Of a stretch of 64,000 nt of DNA, positions 26,232 through 36,707 are shown piece by piece (the first letter of the stretch is position 1; each line of letters begins with the position of its first letter). The notes under the pieces are model-generated. The model was not told the origin of the DNA. It worked only from the letters and a program-made list of their open reading frames with translations, and ran no database searches. Source of the stretch: Macrophomina tecta (Eukaryota > Ascomycota > Dothideomycetes > Botryosphaeriales > Botryosphaeriaceae); contig JAKSGN010000005.1 in NCBI GenBank assembly GCA_024180945.1, positions 4,092,001 to 4,156,000 on the forward strand, in the 5' to 3' direction. The translations under genes were made by a program, and so were the position numbers.

Positions 26232-27970
26232 TCTGCTTCCTTAGCAGTGAGACACAAGCAGACTATCATTGGGCAATCGCAAACTTCCTCCTTAAGACTG
26301 GAACATCACGACCACGCGTGTTCATTAGCGATCAGGAAGAGGCGTTGAAGATGGCAGCTCGCTCGCTACTCCCAGAAGTTCCTCAACTATTGTGCGTATG
26401 GCACATCAATAAGAATGTCCAGACGAAGGCCCAACAGACCTGGCGGGACGCCGACGGCAGGACAAAAGAGGAGAAGCAGAAGATTGCTGAACATAGGGCT
26501 GCTTTTATGAAGCGTTGGACTCAGGTATGCCGTCCCACATTCATTACCTAAAAGGCTTTAAAGAAGGCCATCCTACAAACAATTCATATCTAGAGCTAAC
26601 TAGAGTAGCTTGTCTACGCAAAGAGGCCACTAGAGTTCCAGTTAAAATGGAACAATCTGCTCAAAGATTATAGCCATCAGCAAGAACTCTGCAGATACTT
26701 GCAGGAGAACCAATACCTCACACGCACCGAGTGGGCAGCTGCCTGGACCTCTCACTACCGCCACTACAACACGATTACAAGCTCGCCTGTTGAAGGGATG
26801 CACAAGGTGTTAAAGGACTACCTTATGACCTCTAGAGGCGACTTGTTGCGCGTTGTTGAGCGAATTGAGCAGATGGTGAAGAGCCAATACAACAAGTACA
26901 GGAAGGAACTCGCTTCTTCTAAACATAGTATCAAATTTGAGCATCGGCTAGAAGCAATGCCGTTCCTGCCTCCTGGCATTCACGACGTTCTGACGCCACC
27001 CGCGATCGAGCGCGTCAGGCAACAGGATCTGCTGCGTCAGAAAGAGCAAAGACAACGCCGCGGAGGACATCCTTGTTCCGGCCTCTTTGAGAAGATGAAC
27101 GGTCTCCCATGCCGCCATACGCTGCAAGAAGTAATGGCGGCTAGGTCAACGTTGCGACTAAACCACCTTTATGACGATCATTGGCGCTATCAACGCGAGC
27201 ACGGACCGTCAGTTAGCCTGTCTCCGAGGCCACATCATTCTGTTCTGGAGCCATTACCTGCTCAGACACGAGGTGGCCCGAGGAGGAATGAGGCATCAAC
27301 TCGCCGAGACCCATCAGCTTTCGAACGACGTGTGCCGCCTTCCTTACCTCAATTTCGACCTTATGGCGAACCTCAGGGTCAAACACTCACTGAAGCTTTG
27401 CGACAAGTAACTACATCTGTCACGGTATCAGCTCCCACTTCTGCTGCAAGTGTGAACCCTGTGCCTACATGTACATCTCTGTCAATACCTGCACCTGCTT
27501 CTATGCCTACTCTTACAAACCCTCGTTCGTCTCCGCCTGTGGCTGTTGCATTATCTGTTACGGTGGCTCCACCTCCTGCCTGGCGGGCCCCGTCGTTGCA
27601 GGAGTTCCTAGCTGATATTGAGCGTCGACGTTCTCAGCCCGTTCTGTATGAGTGCCACGACATGATCGCGGTGACCAACTTCTGGAGAGAGACAGGACAG
27701 GAAGACGACCCTGTGGAGTTAATTGAAGCGCGGAATATGGCTCTTGCTACAGAAGGGCTTTTCGCTTCTTGTACTCCAACTATGGCATGGAACTATCATT
27801 TTGGAGATATGGAGGCTTTCTATGCTGAGAGATTTGCGCAAGTCGATGCTCAGAATGCACTTATTGAGCCTCAAGATGTACCTACGCGGCGGCCTAAGCG
27901 CGCTGCAGCAATGGCGGCTTCACAGGCATGGAAAACTCTTGGACCGCGTAAGAGACCTCGACATCAGTAG
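26232..27970 (+). pseudogene. MULE transposase fragment
   Basis: Two visible exons (about 26232-26524 and 26609-27970) flank an 84-nt intron with donor GTATGC and branch point GCTAAC. The MULE catalytic core is seen as FLSSETQADYHWAIANF, VFISDQEEALKMAARSLL and LLCVWHINKNV, and then the ITSSPVEGMHKVLKDYL region. A SWIM-type zinc finger follows (C..NGLPCRHTL, near 27075-27125). The C-terminal third is Pro/Ser/Thr-rich. The N-terminus and DNA-binding domain are missing: the frame begins at a splice-acceptor-like CTGCAG at 26231. The remaining sequence has no internal stop, so truncation is the main lesion. Confidence 0.75.
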
Positions 27971-28080
27971 AAGATTTTGAGAAGATTTTGAGCAAGTATT
28001 CGCCTCTATTTTGAGGTCTAGACATCGATGCACATTGATGGTTGTAATTTATTTTGGCGCTAGTTAAGGTATGGCTAGCG

Positions 28081-28141
28081 TTGGGGACAAATCTCATCTT
28101 GGGGACAAATCTCAAAACGTTGGGGACAAATCTCACTAGCC
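28081..28141 (+). repeat. triple 16-bp terminal repeat of the MULE
   Basis: TTGGGGACAAATCTCA occurs at 28081-28096, 28099-28114 and (last base changed by the junction) 28120-28135, within GGCTAG...CTAGCC. The same array recurs at 53092-53152. Such tandem motifs at a MULE end are probable transposase-binding sites. Confidence 0.8.
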
Positions 28142-28158
28142 TGATTATAACCGTTATA

Positions 28159-28564
28159 ACGAGATGCCCATGTATGCAAATTGAACTACATTCCCAGCAG
28201 CAACATGATCGCAGACGGATTAACCAAGCCGCTGTCAAAGTTAAAGTTTCAACGGTTTATTCAACAGATTGGACTAGTTAAGTTGGATTGAAGATCGTCA
28301 TAAAATTGTGTCAACCAGAATCCCCTTGCTTTTTAGGCAACACTTATCATTGCTTCCTTAGGCTCTATATTGATTCCTTCCTCGGTATCCCCTACACCTC
28401 GGATCTTCTACTTTTCCTCGGATGTTCTCAATTCCTCGGTTATACTGTTTCAGAGTCATGTATTTAAGGACACTCATTCTCCTTCAGTTAGAAGGACAGG
28501 CAGAAATTCGATTCTCTCTTCTGACCTCACCGAGTTCGGGCCTGAGGCCCACCCAAATTCGACA
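28159..28564 (+). mobile_element. Ty1/copia 3' end with LTR
   Basis: The last about 43 codons of a copia pol (RNase H end: NMIADGLTKPLSKLKFQRF..., stop at about 28290) are followed after about 18 bp by an LTR at 28309-28564. The LTR starts TGTCAACC and ends TTCGACA. The rest of the element is missing, and the left side abuts the MULE terminus. A related LTR lies at 55558-55827. Confidence 0.7.
28309..28564 (+). repeat. copia-type LTR (256 bp)
   Basis: TGTCAACCAG...AATTCGACA, clearly related along its length to 55558-55827. AATTG is found directly on both sides, which could be a 5-bp target duplication. The pol fragment directly upstream argues instead that this is a 3' LTR. Confidence 0.75.
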
Positions 28565-28870
28565 AATTGTCTTGTCTGTTTATTTGTTTGATCAGCGACC
28601 GAGTGGTCTGGAGGATGTGATGGAACATGAGCCCAATCGTTGGCTGATCAATGCCTTATTGCCTGATTTGTTTAAGCTTTCTGTTTGCCTCGGTTATAGT
28701 GCTAGATGCTTATAGCCAGCGCCACTCATTATTAGTAACGAACAACCAGATTTTCCATCGTCAGTTTCGCGACCTGGTTCCCATTTTGAGGCTCGCAGGA
28801 CCATGCGCCATCACTTCTTTTCCCAAAGGCTCTGGAGCTTTGATAGTACTGCTATAACACAAGGCTTCTT
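28565..28870. other. short unannotated spacer
   Basis: About 300 bp between the copia LTR and the hAT remnant. No gene or repeat is recognisable. Confidence 0.5.
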
Positions 28871-30330
28871 CTAGTTCGCATCAATGTAGCACTTTCGCCT
28901 TGAAGGATGGAGGAGTAAAGCTGCCGCATAAGCTGGCACCTGATCGGTAAGGCTGTAGTACTTGTCAAAAGCGTACCAAGCCATTAGAATTGCGTTCTGA
29001 AACTCAGTATCATTTGCGTGCTTATTCTTCTGCTTCTCGAGGTGCTTAACGAGGACGTCCATTGTTACTAGCGTTTTCTCAATAGAATCAAGGTCGCCTT
29101 GAGTTCCCTTCGTGACTTTCTCAAAGGGCTTAAGGAAAACGTTGATCTCGCGTAGCGTTTCCCAATAGTCAGGGGTAAGTGCGTACTTCCCAATCGCTTT
29201 ACGGTGGTTCTTTACAAAGGTATCGACATGGCCTTCAAGCTCACAAGCAACCGTATTCATAGTATGCCAGCTATCCCATCGAGTATCGTTATCCATAGGT
29301 ATCATGCGACCCGCGGCGGCGAGAAATTCGTTGTAGAGAAGTTCTGAAGCCCTCATATAATCGACGATCGCATGAAGTTTTCCTAGCGGCCCAATGCCCT
29401 TCCAACTAAGTCTCTTCTTTTTTGACAACGCCGAAAGCCTTACCTCTTCATCGTACTCAATACCCTCATCAGAACTGCCATTCAGATCGTCCTCATCGCC
29501 AGGCTCAGCTTCCTGTCTGATCTCCTTTACCACCGCATCAATCGTCTCTTTGTCAGATGCGAAAATGAAGGCCTAACTGGCAAGGTTGATGATGTAGCCG
29601 TGACAGCGAATTCGACGAGTCTTTGGCTCCCAATTGACTTGATATTGCTCCCTAAGATGCCTTGAGATAAAGCGACAGCATTTGTCATTAGAACCGTGAT
29701 TATCACCAATATAGTATCCAAGCTTATGAGCAATCTCGTACCAGTCAATTATGCCATTCACGTACTCCGCTTGGTGTTGACCACCATGGCTCCCTCGTAA
29801 TTGTGGTAGGCCTAGAAGAGCCTTGCGATTCTTCCCATCGGCATCGACGAAGTGTGCGACAACAGCCAGGAAAGCCTTCTTCTTATACTCAGTTGTCCAA
29901 ACATCACAGGCAAGGTGTATCTCGGAGAGTGCGGAGCGGGGGTGTTGTTTTATCTCGGCTTTAGTCCGCAGGAAGGAGAGGTCGATTTTCTTTGGTATTG
30001 CGGCTCGGGACTTTGGGTAAACTTCTACTGCCATATAATTGACGCTCATAATCAGGGAGTACAGCTCCGGATACTCTACTGACTTATGTGGGAGGTTGTT
30101 GTTCACGATAAGCTGCAGTAGAGATTCCTCGAAGGCCTTTTGATTGATGGCCTTCCTGAGCATTTTTTGCTCGCGTTCATCAGCCTGGGCTTGCTGTTTC
30201 TCGCCCTGCCGTCGAAGGATCTGCTCAAGCTTCGCCTGTCCCTTTCTGTTGGATTTTGGGTAGTGAAGAGTAGTGAGGTCAGAAAGAGAGTAGATTCTGC
30301 CTGTCTCCTGAGAGGGAGGTAAGTAGGCTG
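28871..30330 (-). pseudogene. hAT transposase remnant
   Basis: Two blocks in the same frame (30163-29573 and its continuation to 28871) are separated by an in-frame TAG at about 29573, where relatives have Gln. This is a CAG to TAG change of RIP type. hAT features: IHLACDVWTTEYKKKAFLAV, a RKALLGLPQLRGSHGGQHQ block, GYYIGDNHGSNDKCCR, HGYIINLAS, WKGIGPLGKLH, NDTRWDSWH and ALLLHPSRRKCYID. The frame upstream of 30163 (KLEQILRRQGEKQQAQADE...) extends to a splice-acceptor-like site near 30300. The BED finger and the C-terminal dimerisation domain are missing. It belongs to the same superfamily as the complete element at 55853-58577 but to another family. Confidence 0.8.
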
Positions 30331-30622
30331 GCTTATATACATAAATGAGTGCTTGAATAACCGAGGAGAATAGAAGCCGATGTTGCTATCCGAAGCTTGT
30401 AAAGATGAGGAGTGGTGAGGAGGTGACAAAGAGTAGATACTGATCTTGATGCCCAAAAGAATGTAACCCGTGACGCAGTAAGGCAAAGTAGTCTGACATC
30501 TCCCCAGTTCTTTTTGCAACTTCCCATCGTTTTATCGTAGCCAAGAAAACAGCATCTTGGTTTTCGTAACCGAGAGTCGTAACTCCAGGAAGGAGTGGAG
30601 CAAGAAAGGACAGCATCTCGCC

Positions 30623-31138
30623 TTACTCGAGGAGCTCGTCGAGGGTAATAACGCCGTCGCCATTCTTGTCGTTCCTGGTGCCATGAATGAAATTAGCATC
30701 ATACTTATACAAACAGGAGAAGGAGGTGTTAGCCCTGACTTGTGGAACAAGTCGACGTAGATGGCGTCGCCGCCCTGAGCACCAATGTACTGCGTGTACT
30801 GCTGCAGGGTAAGCTTGCCGGTGCCGTCGACGTTGGCGGCGCTGAAGGCATCGGTGGTTGCGGTGCGCTCGTCGACGCCGCCCATAGCCGCGGTAGCAGC
30901 CCGGCCGCCGCGGCAGCCTGGAGTCAAAAGAGTTAGCGTTCTGCCGTGTATGTAGCTAGGGGAAGTTAAAAAACGTACCGCCGTCGCAGTTGCAGCCGAA
31001 GATGTTGCACCCGCCATAGCCGCAGAACGGGGTGCCCGCCGTGCCGTCTCTGCAGATACCATTGGTGGCATAGCAGCAGTCGGCGAGGGCGAACGGCGCA
31101 ATGGCAGAAAGAATGGCGAAGAGAGTAGTGGGCTGCAT
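30623..31138 (-). CDS. small secreted cysteine-rich EF-hand protein
   Basis: Predicted exons 31138-30979, 30917-30757 and 30703-30623, 133 residues. A signal peptide (MQPTTLFAILSAIAPFALA) is followed by a cysteine-dense segment (DCCYATNGIC...FCGYGGCNIFGCNCDGGCR) and two EF-hand-like regions. The first (NVDGTGKLTLQQY) is degenerate. The second (DKNGDGVITLDE) is a canonical 12-residue calcium loop near the C-terminus. Intron 1 (30918-30978) is normal. Intron 2 (30704-30756, 53 nt) needs the poor donor GTCGAC. The better-placed GTCAGG would make a 36-nt intron and break the EF-hand frame, so this junction is uncertain. Likely extracellular. Its position among transposons and its small cysteine-rich form resemble fungal effectors, but no function is shown. 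Confidence 0.65.
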
Positions 31139-32428
31139 AATGGCTGTGTTGGTTGTGTTTGGTTGAGCTGAGATGGTGGTTGATGGTTTAGTTTCCAGAC
31201 ACTGGCAGCGTCTTACTTTTATATCCCACAGTCCTCCCTCTCCCCTCATCGAAGCGTACGCGAACCTGAACAGGTAGCATACGGCTGAGCCCTACAGTAC
31301 AAGGTCTGACAGGAGTGTACATGAACCTAAACAGGCAGTCCGTTGAAAGTTCCGTACGACTTTTGCCTAGTGTGGGTGGGTTCGCAATCCCGGAGCGTTG
31401 CAAGGTCAATAGTGCGATGGCTTCGGAGGCGGGTTTGCTGCAAGCTAGCGGCGATGGGTCATTTGCGACTGGCGACGAGGCTGCTCGGGTCGGGTTGCCC
31501 TAGAAGATCAGCGCAAATCCACATCTCGGCACTGCTTACCGATGTGCGGGGAATAGCCCTAATATGGCTTGAAACGGGAGACAGGGCTGGGCCGTTGAGG
31601 ATCTGCACGTGCAATCACGCCACCTTTGGCCGAATCTTGCCTGAAAAAGGAAGAAACACCAACCGCCTCCGTCATCCCGTATAAAAGCGGGGGCTGAAAA
31701 GAAGAGCCCCACTTCGCTTTCTTAGGAGTTGCCTATACTGTATACGGTACAAGCGGCGTGCTGCACTTCGAACCGCATTTCCCCAATATCTCACTGCTCT
31801 CTCAGCATAGATGCGGCCAACATTGCATAAAGAGCGGGCCAATAATGCGCACATAGCCCACCAGCATTTACGCGATATTAGCCAGCCTAATGCGGATTAC
31901 GGGCTATGGAATGACAGTACCCTTATTCCTCTTCCTGCGGTCCAAGCATGCTACGAGCACGGTTAGAGCTGCCGTGCTAATAGCATCTAGGCAACCTCAC
32001 GTTTAGGCGGCGGCTGAATATGCTTGCAGTCGGACTCGTCCAAAACGGTCCGTAGAACCTAATCCACCCGCGGAACTTGCACTTGGGCCAGCGGCCTGGG
32101 CCACGGCTTCTCTCAGCAATTCGTGCTCCCGTAAGCGGGTCTAAGCACTGGCGCGGGCTTTGCCACGGGGGATCGAGGTCGTCGTTGCATGAGATGTACC
32201 AACTGCTCGATCCGGTGCGTCTGGGCTGCGTAACGAGTAGCTTCCCCATGGAGTTAGGTATGAATAGAACTAAACACCCCAACCCCAACCCCCCCCTTCT
32301 CTCCGTCCTTCCTTCCCTTACTAATGCACGAGGCGGGTGGCCGGCCTGACGCATCTCTTCTTCGCAGGCGGTCATGCGGGCACGACTCATCGCGCAGAGT
32401 TGACATGGCGCAAAGGTTCCATACGGGG
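31139..32428. other. intergenic region upstream of the secreted-protein gene
   Basis: It probably starts with the promoter of the minus-strand secreted-protein gene. The remaining open frames (such as 31977-32390 on the minus strand) carry no recognisable domain. No repeat ends are seen. Confidence 0.45.
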
Positions 32429-32468
32429 TGTTACGGCACAGCCCTCACAGGGTTAGGAAACTGCAGAG

Positions 32469-32472
<4 letters not shown>
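32429..32472 (+). repeat. LTR-like start, 44 bp
   Basis: TGTTACGGCACAGCCCTCAC closely matches the first 20 bases of the gypsy LTR (52523 and 38250), after which it diverges. It ends at the GAT-repeat tail of the LINE on its right. A remnant of a related LTR family is likely. Confidence 0.6.
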
Positions 32473-32505
<33 letters not shown>

Positions 32506-32842
32506 CATACACCCCGTCGGCCTTAGTAGACCATAGGGACAACGAGCGCTATTCTACGCTAAGCTACATTAGGACCCCGGTTCATTCAAAGCCCAGCACG
32601 CTGTATACGAAGAAACCATTTCTCCTCCTGTTTAGCAATCTGAAAATATACGGACAAAAGCACAAACAAATGACGCTAAGCAAAACACCAGAATAAGTAA
32701 AGGAAAATATAAACGTAGAGCCATCCTCCATGCACCCCTCATACCATCCCCTCGAGATCACTTCCCGAGTGCCGTCAGTCCCTGTAGCGGCGTGACGGCT
32801 AGTTGGAGAAGGGATAAATTTGCTTTAAGAAGGATTAAGCTC

Positions 32843-33808
32843 TCAGTCTCTAGTTGCGACTAGTCTTCCCGTGGCCAGAGCAAATGCCGCCGTTACTTTG
32901 ACTGCGCGCATGTCTGCTCGCCACTTCTCCGGTGGGCCATCCACATACCTACCGTCGGGTCTTTTCGTGCCCGACCATCCGCCTAGCATGAACGCAAGGT
33001 CTCCGAATCTACTACCCAGGTCGGTCTGTAGTTGAGCCCGGCGGCCCATCCAGCGTGGACACTCTAGGAGGAAGTGCTTAACTGTTTCCCTCTCTGCTCC
33101 GCACCCGCACGAGGGTGAATCTACTCGCTTGATTTTGTACAGCGGTTCGTTCAGGTTCGCTTTCGACGTCCTTAACTGCGTAATTGCCACTGCTTCTCTA
33201 TAGTTCAGTTTGTCATAGAGCCTCCTGGTGTGGAAGTGCGCCAACGCGCGATCGAGCTTGCGGATCGACTCGCCGACCTTAGAAGCTTCGAGCGTTTCCC
33301 TCCACTGTCTCATGGTAATTTCCTTACACCGAGCCAGTGCAAGCGGACGTAGCAGATTGCCTGTAGGAGGCTCTTGGTTGCTCTTCGTGGCTTGTAGTGC
33401 CAAGCTATGCGCCTTCTCGTTGCCTGCAATCCCCTCGTGCGCCGGCACCCATCTGAACTCGACCGGCGGCCCCTTGTTGCGTCTGATCTGGTCTAATAGG
33501 CGGAGAATGCTTCCAACAACTTCCTGACGCGGCATCTGTCGAGGCTTACGGAGGAGACGGAGGGTTGTCTTGCTATCGCTGTAGATAGCGTGTTTTACCT
33601 TGGCTGCATCGGGATAGTCAGCCACCATCGCGGTCGACCACGTGCCATGTATTAGTTCTACTGCTTGGTGAATCGCCTGGAGTTCTGCGAACACGTCATC
33701 GACAGAGTTGGACTTGCCGACCGGACATGAGTGAGCGACGATGGTCGTGCCCCTACTATCCACGCAAAAGACGCCGGTTCCGAGCTTGCCGCTTCTTTGC
33801 GCCGCCAC
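32843..33808 (-). pseudogene. LINE-A ORF2 C-terminus: RNase H, frame-shifted
   Basis: Continues ORF2 in another frame. RNase H1 features: AELQAIHQAVELIHG, HAIYSDSKTTLRLL, EFRWVPAHEGIAGNEKAHSLA. A Cys/His segment follows (CGCGAERETVKHFLLECPRW), typical of fungal LINE C-termini. The join to the reverse-transcriptase frame lies at about 33790-33808, in a GGTGGCGGCG tract where a one-base change breaks the frame. The first catalytic Asp position reads FTGG instead of YTDG, so RNase H is doubly damaged. Confidence 0.8.
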
Positions 33809-36707
33809 CCGTGAAGATAGCTACCTCTGACCTAGGCGGAGAGCTTGTTCGGAGCTTTGCCGGCTCTAGGGAGTCAATCTGAACGGCTGGTCTGTCGGCC
33901 CATGGCATTCTTACAAATGGGCGGATCGTTTCGAGGCGTTCAGCGTCGATTTCTCTAGCCGTCAGCATTATTCGCTGCAGCGGGGACACGAACCTCTTGT
34001 TGGCCGGGTCGATTGCACGCTTCAGCTTCCAGAACGGGTGTTTCTGCGGCAGAGTGTGGCAGCTGACCCAAAATCGAAGCAGTTGCTGGTAGAGGCGGAT
34101 CTCGACAGGTAGAATCGCTGCTTCGACTTCGAGGATGGGCAGCGCTACCGTCCGGAACGCCCCGGTGATTGCTCTGCCCGCGATTCTCTGCACTGCCTCG
34201 AGTGATTTCATCAGTGGTGCCGTTATGGCTGGCGCCCATATTGGAGCCGCATAGTCGACCGCCGGGGCTACGGTGGCTGAGAAGAGCTGGCGCACGCTGC
34301 TAGGTCGAAGGCCCTGTAGTCGCTTTAGCGCCAGGGCTGCCTGGACGCCCCTTTTTGCGATCCTCCCCGCATGAGCCTTGAACCGGAGTTCCTGGTCGAA
34401 GATGACGCCGAGAATCTTCGCTTCTGCCTTTGGGTGCACCTCTCTTCCCTTAACTATTATCGGCTGGCCAGATCGCCTCTGCTCATTCCGCGTAAAGTGG
34501 ATAAGTATCGTCTTCTCTGCTTCAAACGTCGCGCCGCTCGTCGCTTCCCACTCTTCGGCTCGAGCCACCACCGTTCTTTGAAGCTTTGCCACGTTCTCGC
34601 TTGCGGACAATCCCGTCACCCAGGCGCTATAGTCGTCGATAAAGGCGATGGCTCCTTTGTTCTTGTTGGTTACGGACTGGACTAAGTCGGCGTTGAAGAA
34701 TAGAAATAGTATCGGCGAGAGAGGCGATCCCTGCGGAAGTCCTGCCTGCGGCAGGTCCATGACCCTAGACGTCTCGCCATTCACCACCACAGAGGCGCTC
34801 CTATTGGAGCAGAACGCTTTCACCCATTTGACCAGCACTTCCGGGATCCTTCTTTGTCGGAGCCGCTGGAGGAGCACGTCTCGGGCAACGCCGTTGTAAG
34901 CCCCTTTGACGTCGAACGATAGAAGCGAGAGAACCTTGCCTTCGCGCCACGCGTCATAGATGCGTTGCTGGAGGACGGTTAGTGCCTGCACTGTGGATCG
35001 TTGCTTCCTACCGCCGAAGTGGTTCTTAGGTAGTAGAGAGTGCTCCTCCGCCAAAGCAGAGATCCTCTCTGCCACCACTGACTCTAGCGCTTTTCCCAGC
35101 GTCGACAACAGCGAGATTGGCCTGTATCCTTGCGCCACCTCCGCTGACTTTCCTGTCTTGCGCAGCGGAATAATTCTCGCGATGCTCCAGCGGCTAGGTA
35201 AGCGGCCATGTAGTAACGATTCGTTGAAAAGCTGAAAGATATGCTTGCCAATCACTGGCCAAAGCTCGCGCCACACAACCGCGGGAATTCCGTCTGCTCC
35301 CGGTGCTTTGAATGGACTGGCCCGGGAGACGGCCTCCTTTACTTCTTCCATTGTCAGTGGTGCGTATCCGAGCTGCTCACTACAGTCCTGAGCCGCCACG
35401 GCCTGTGCGCCCCCCCGTACTTCAGGGAGCTCCGGGAAGAAGTTCCTGATCAGTGTCTCCGAGATCTCCTCGCAGGACTCCGCGTAGCCGTTCTGGTATT
35501 TGAGGCGTGTAATTCGAGCGAGTCCGCTGCTTCCTGAATCGGTAAGATACTTGGCCGCTTTCCAGATGTTGGTCGGCTCCACAAGAAAGTCCTTCCAGCA
35601 CCTTTGCTTCTGACGCCTCATCGTGTCATGGAATCTTTTGGCCGCTTCCCTTGCCTGTGCCTCTAACCAGATATCTGGCTGTCCCCACCTTCGGCGCCCT
35701 CTCGCCTGGTTCCTGAAGTAGGTGTATGACCTTCGCAGTTGACTGAGGTCCGCCGTCCACCACTTCTTCACGTATGGTGACGGTCTCGCTTTAGGGATGC
35801 AGCGCCGCAGTGCTGCCGAGACCGTTTCTAATAGATAGTTGGTGAAGCTTTCCATGTCCTGGGCATCTGGAGGAGGCTCCTTAACAAGTGTCTTTCTCAT
35901 CTCGCTTCTAACGGCCTCCCAGTTGGCACTGCGGAACGTGTATTGCGCTTCCAGTTCCTGGTAAGGCACGTCAGTCTCAAAATATGTCTCGATAGCCAGA
36001 TGATCACGTCCGTATGCCGTGCTAGTAGGGCTACAGTTGCTCATCTCTTCCGTTAGTTGGGGCGACGCTAGGATAAGATCGATCGTAGAGCTGTGTCCGG
36101 CCGACTCGTACGTGACCGTGCCTCTAGGCAGCAGGCTCTGCAGGTGAAAGTCCTCCATAAAGTCGATTATCGGCGCGCCTTCTCCGTTGCGCGGCGAGCT
36201 GTATACTAGATCGCCTCCCCATAATTGATCGTGTCTGTTAAAGTCACCGCAGATGAGGAGCTCTAGTACCCCGTTGGTTTGGCTTCCTACCTGTGTGATT
36301 GCCGTTCGCAGGTGCTCAAGCGCGCTGGTGAGTTCCGGGTCGTCCACGTTCTCCTTCTTGGCGACGTACACGGCTGCCACGAACACGATCCGGTCCCGTA
36401 GCGTAATAACTGCGGCTGTAATGTCGGCAGAGGGTACTGCTATCTGCCTGGCTTGCGTGTCTTTGCGGATCCACAACATTGAACGAACGGGATAGCGACT
36501 ATGTCGCGACGTCGTCGGCAGTAGTTGCTTCCAGTATGAATGAGTGACTGGTACTGCCATGGTCTCGCCGCCAGGCCCGCGAAAGCAGCTTGGCTCCGAG
36601 ATGAAAATAACGCTGAAATCGCTGAGGTCTTCGTCGTTTAGTAGGCTATACTGCGCTGTTCCGCTCTTTCCTAAGTTCGCGTGAATCACCTTGAGCGACC
36701 TACTCAT
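33756..36707 (-). CDS. LINE-A ORF2: endonuclease and reverse transcriptase
   Basis: About 980 residues from ATG 36707 (MSRSLKVIHANLGKSG). APE-type endonuclease: IHANLGKS, FISEPS, LICGDFNRHDQLWGG, SSTIDLILAS, YGRDHLAI. Reverse transcriptase: FKAPGADGIPAVVW, YRPISLLSTLGKALESVV, HFGGRKQRSTVQAL, SFDVKGAYNGV, GLPQGSPLSPILFLFFNADL and the catalytic FIDDYSAWV. The frame ends early at 33756 through a frameshift at the RNase H start. The ATG overlaps the ORF1 stop by 8 nt (ATGAGTAG, 36707-36700), suggesting stop-restart translation. Confidence 0.88.
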   Translation of the reverse strand: MSRSLKVIHANLGKSGTAQYSLLNDEDLSDFSVIFISEPSCFRGPGGETMAVPVTHSYWKQLLPTTSRHSRYPVRSMLWIRKDTQARQIAVPSADITAAVITLRDRIVFVAAVYVAKKENVDDPELTSALEHLRTAITQVGSQTNGVLELLICGDFNRHDQLWGGDLVYSSPRNGEGAPIIDFMEDFHLQSLLPRGTVTYESAGHSSTIDLILASPQLTEEMSNCSPTSTAYGRDHLAIETYFETDVPYQELEAQYTFRSANWEAVRSEMRKTLVKEPPPDAQDMESFTNYLLETVSAALRRCIPKARPSPYVKKWWTADLSQLRRSYTYFRNQARGRRRWGQPDIWLEAQAREAAKRFHDTMRRQKQRCWKDFLVEPTNIWKAAKYLTDSGSSGLARITRLKYQNGYAESCEEISETLIRNFFPELPEVRGGAQAVAAQDCSEQLGYAPLTMEEVKEAVSRASPFKAPGADGIPAVVWRELWPVIGKHIFQLFNESLLHGRLPSRWSIARIIPLRKTGKSAEVAQGYRPISLLSTLGKALESVVAERISALAEEHSLLPKNHFGGRKQRSTVQALTVLQQRIYDAWREGKVLSLLSFDVKGAYNGVARDVLLQRLRQRRIPEVLVKWVKAFCSNRSASVVVNGETSRVMDLPQAGLPQGSPLSPILFLFFNADLVQSVTNKNKGAIAFIDDYSAWVTGLSASENVAKLQRTVVARAEEWEATSGATFEAEKTILIHFTRNEQRRSGQPIIVKGREVHPKAEAKILGVIFDQELRFKAHAGRIAKRGVQAALALKRLQGLRPSSVRQLFSATVAPAVDYAAPIWAPAITAPLMKSLEAVQRIAGRAITGAFRTVALPILEVEAAILPVEIRLYQQLLRFWVSCHTLPQKHPFWKLKRAIDPANKRFVSPLQRIMLTAREIDAERLETIRPFVRMPWADRPAVQIDSLEPAKLRTSSPPRSEVAIFTGGGAKKRQARNRRLLRG

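Larger units (their letters stand above)
26225..28141 (+). mobile_element. Mutator-like element (MULE), 5'-truncated
   Basis: Contains the 3' two-thirds of a MULE transposase gene and, about 110 bp after its stop, a terminal array of three copies of TTGGGGACAAATCTCA. The right end is fixed by comparison with a second copy at 52959-53152: both are nearly identical up to ACTAGCC (28141 and 53152) and then diverge. No left terminal repeat is present, so the element cannot move by itself. Confidence 0.75.

Noticed and set aside
28304..28569. AATTG on both sides of the copia LTR as proof of a solo LTR
   Set aside because: A copia pol end lies only 18 bp upstream, so the LTR is more simply a 3' LTR, and the 5-bp match may be chance in AT-rich DNA.
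31977..32390. 137-codon minus-strand frame
   Set aside because: No recognisable motif. Located in a junction region next to an LTR remnant.
32473..32503. Short tandem GAT repeat that could be mistaken for a microsatellite or array
   Set aside because: It is the 3' tail of LINE-A. The same tail type ends LINE-B and LINE-D. There is no CRISPR-like spacing.
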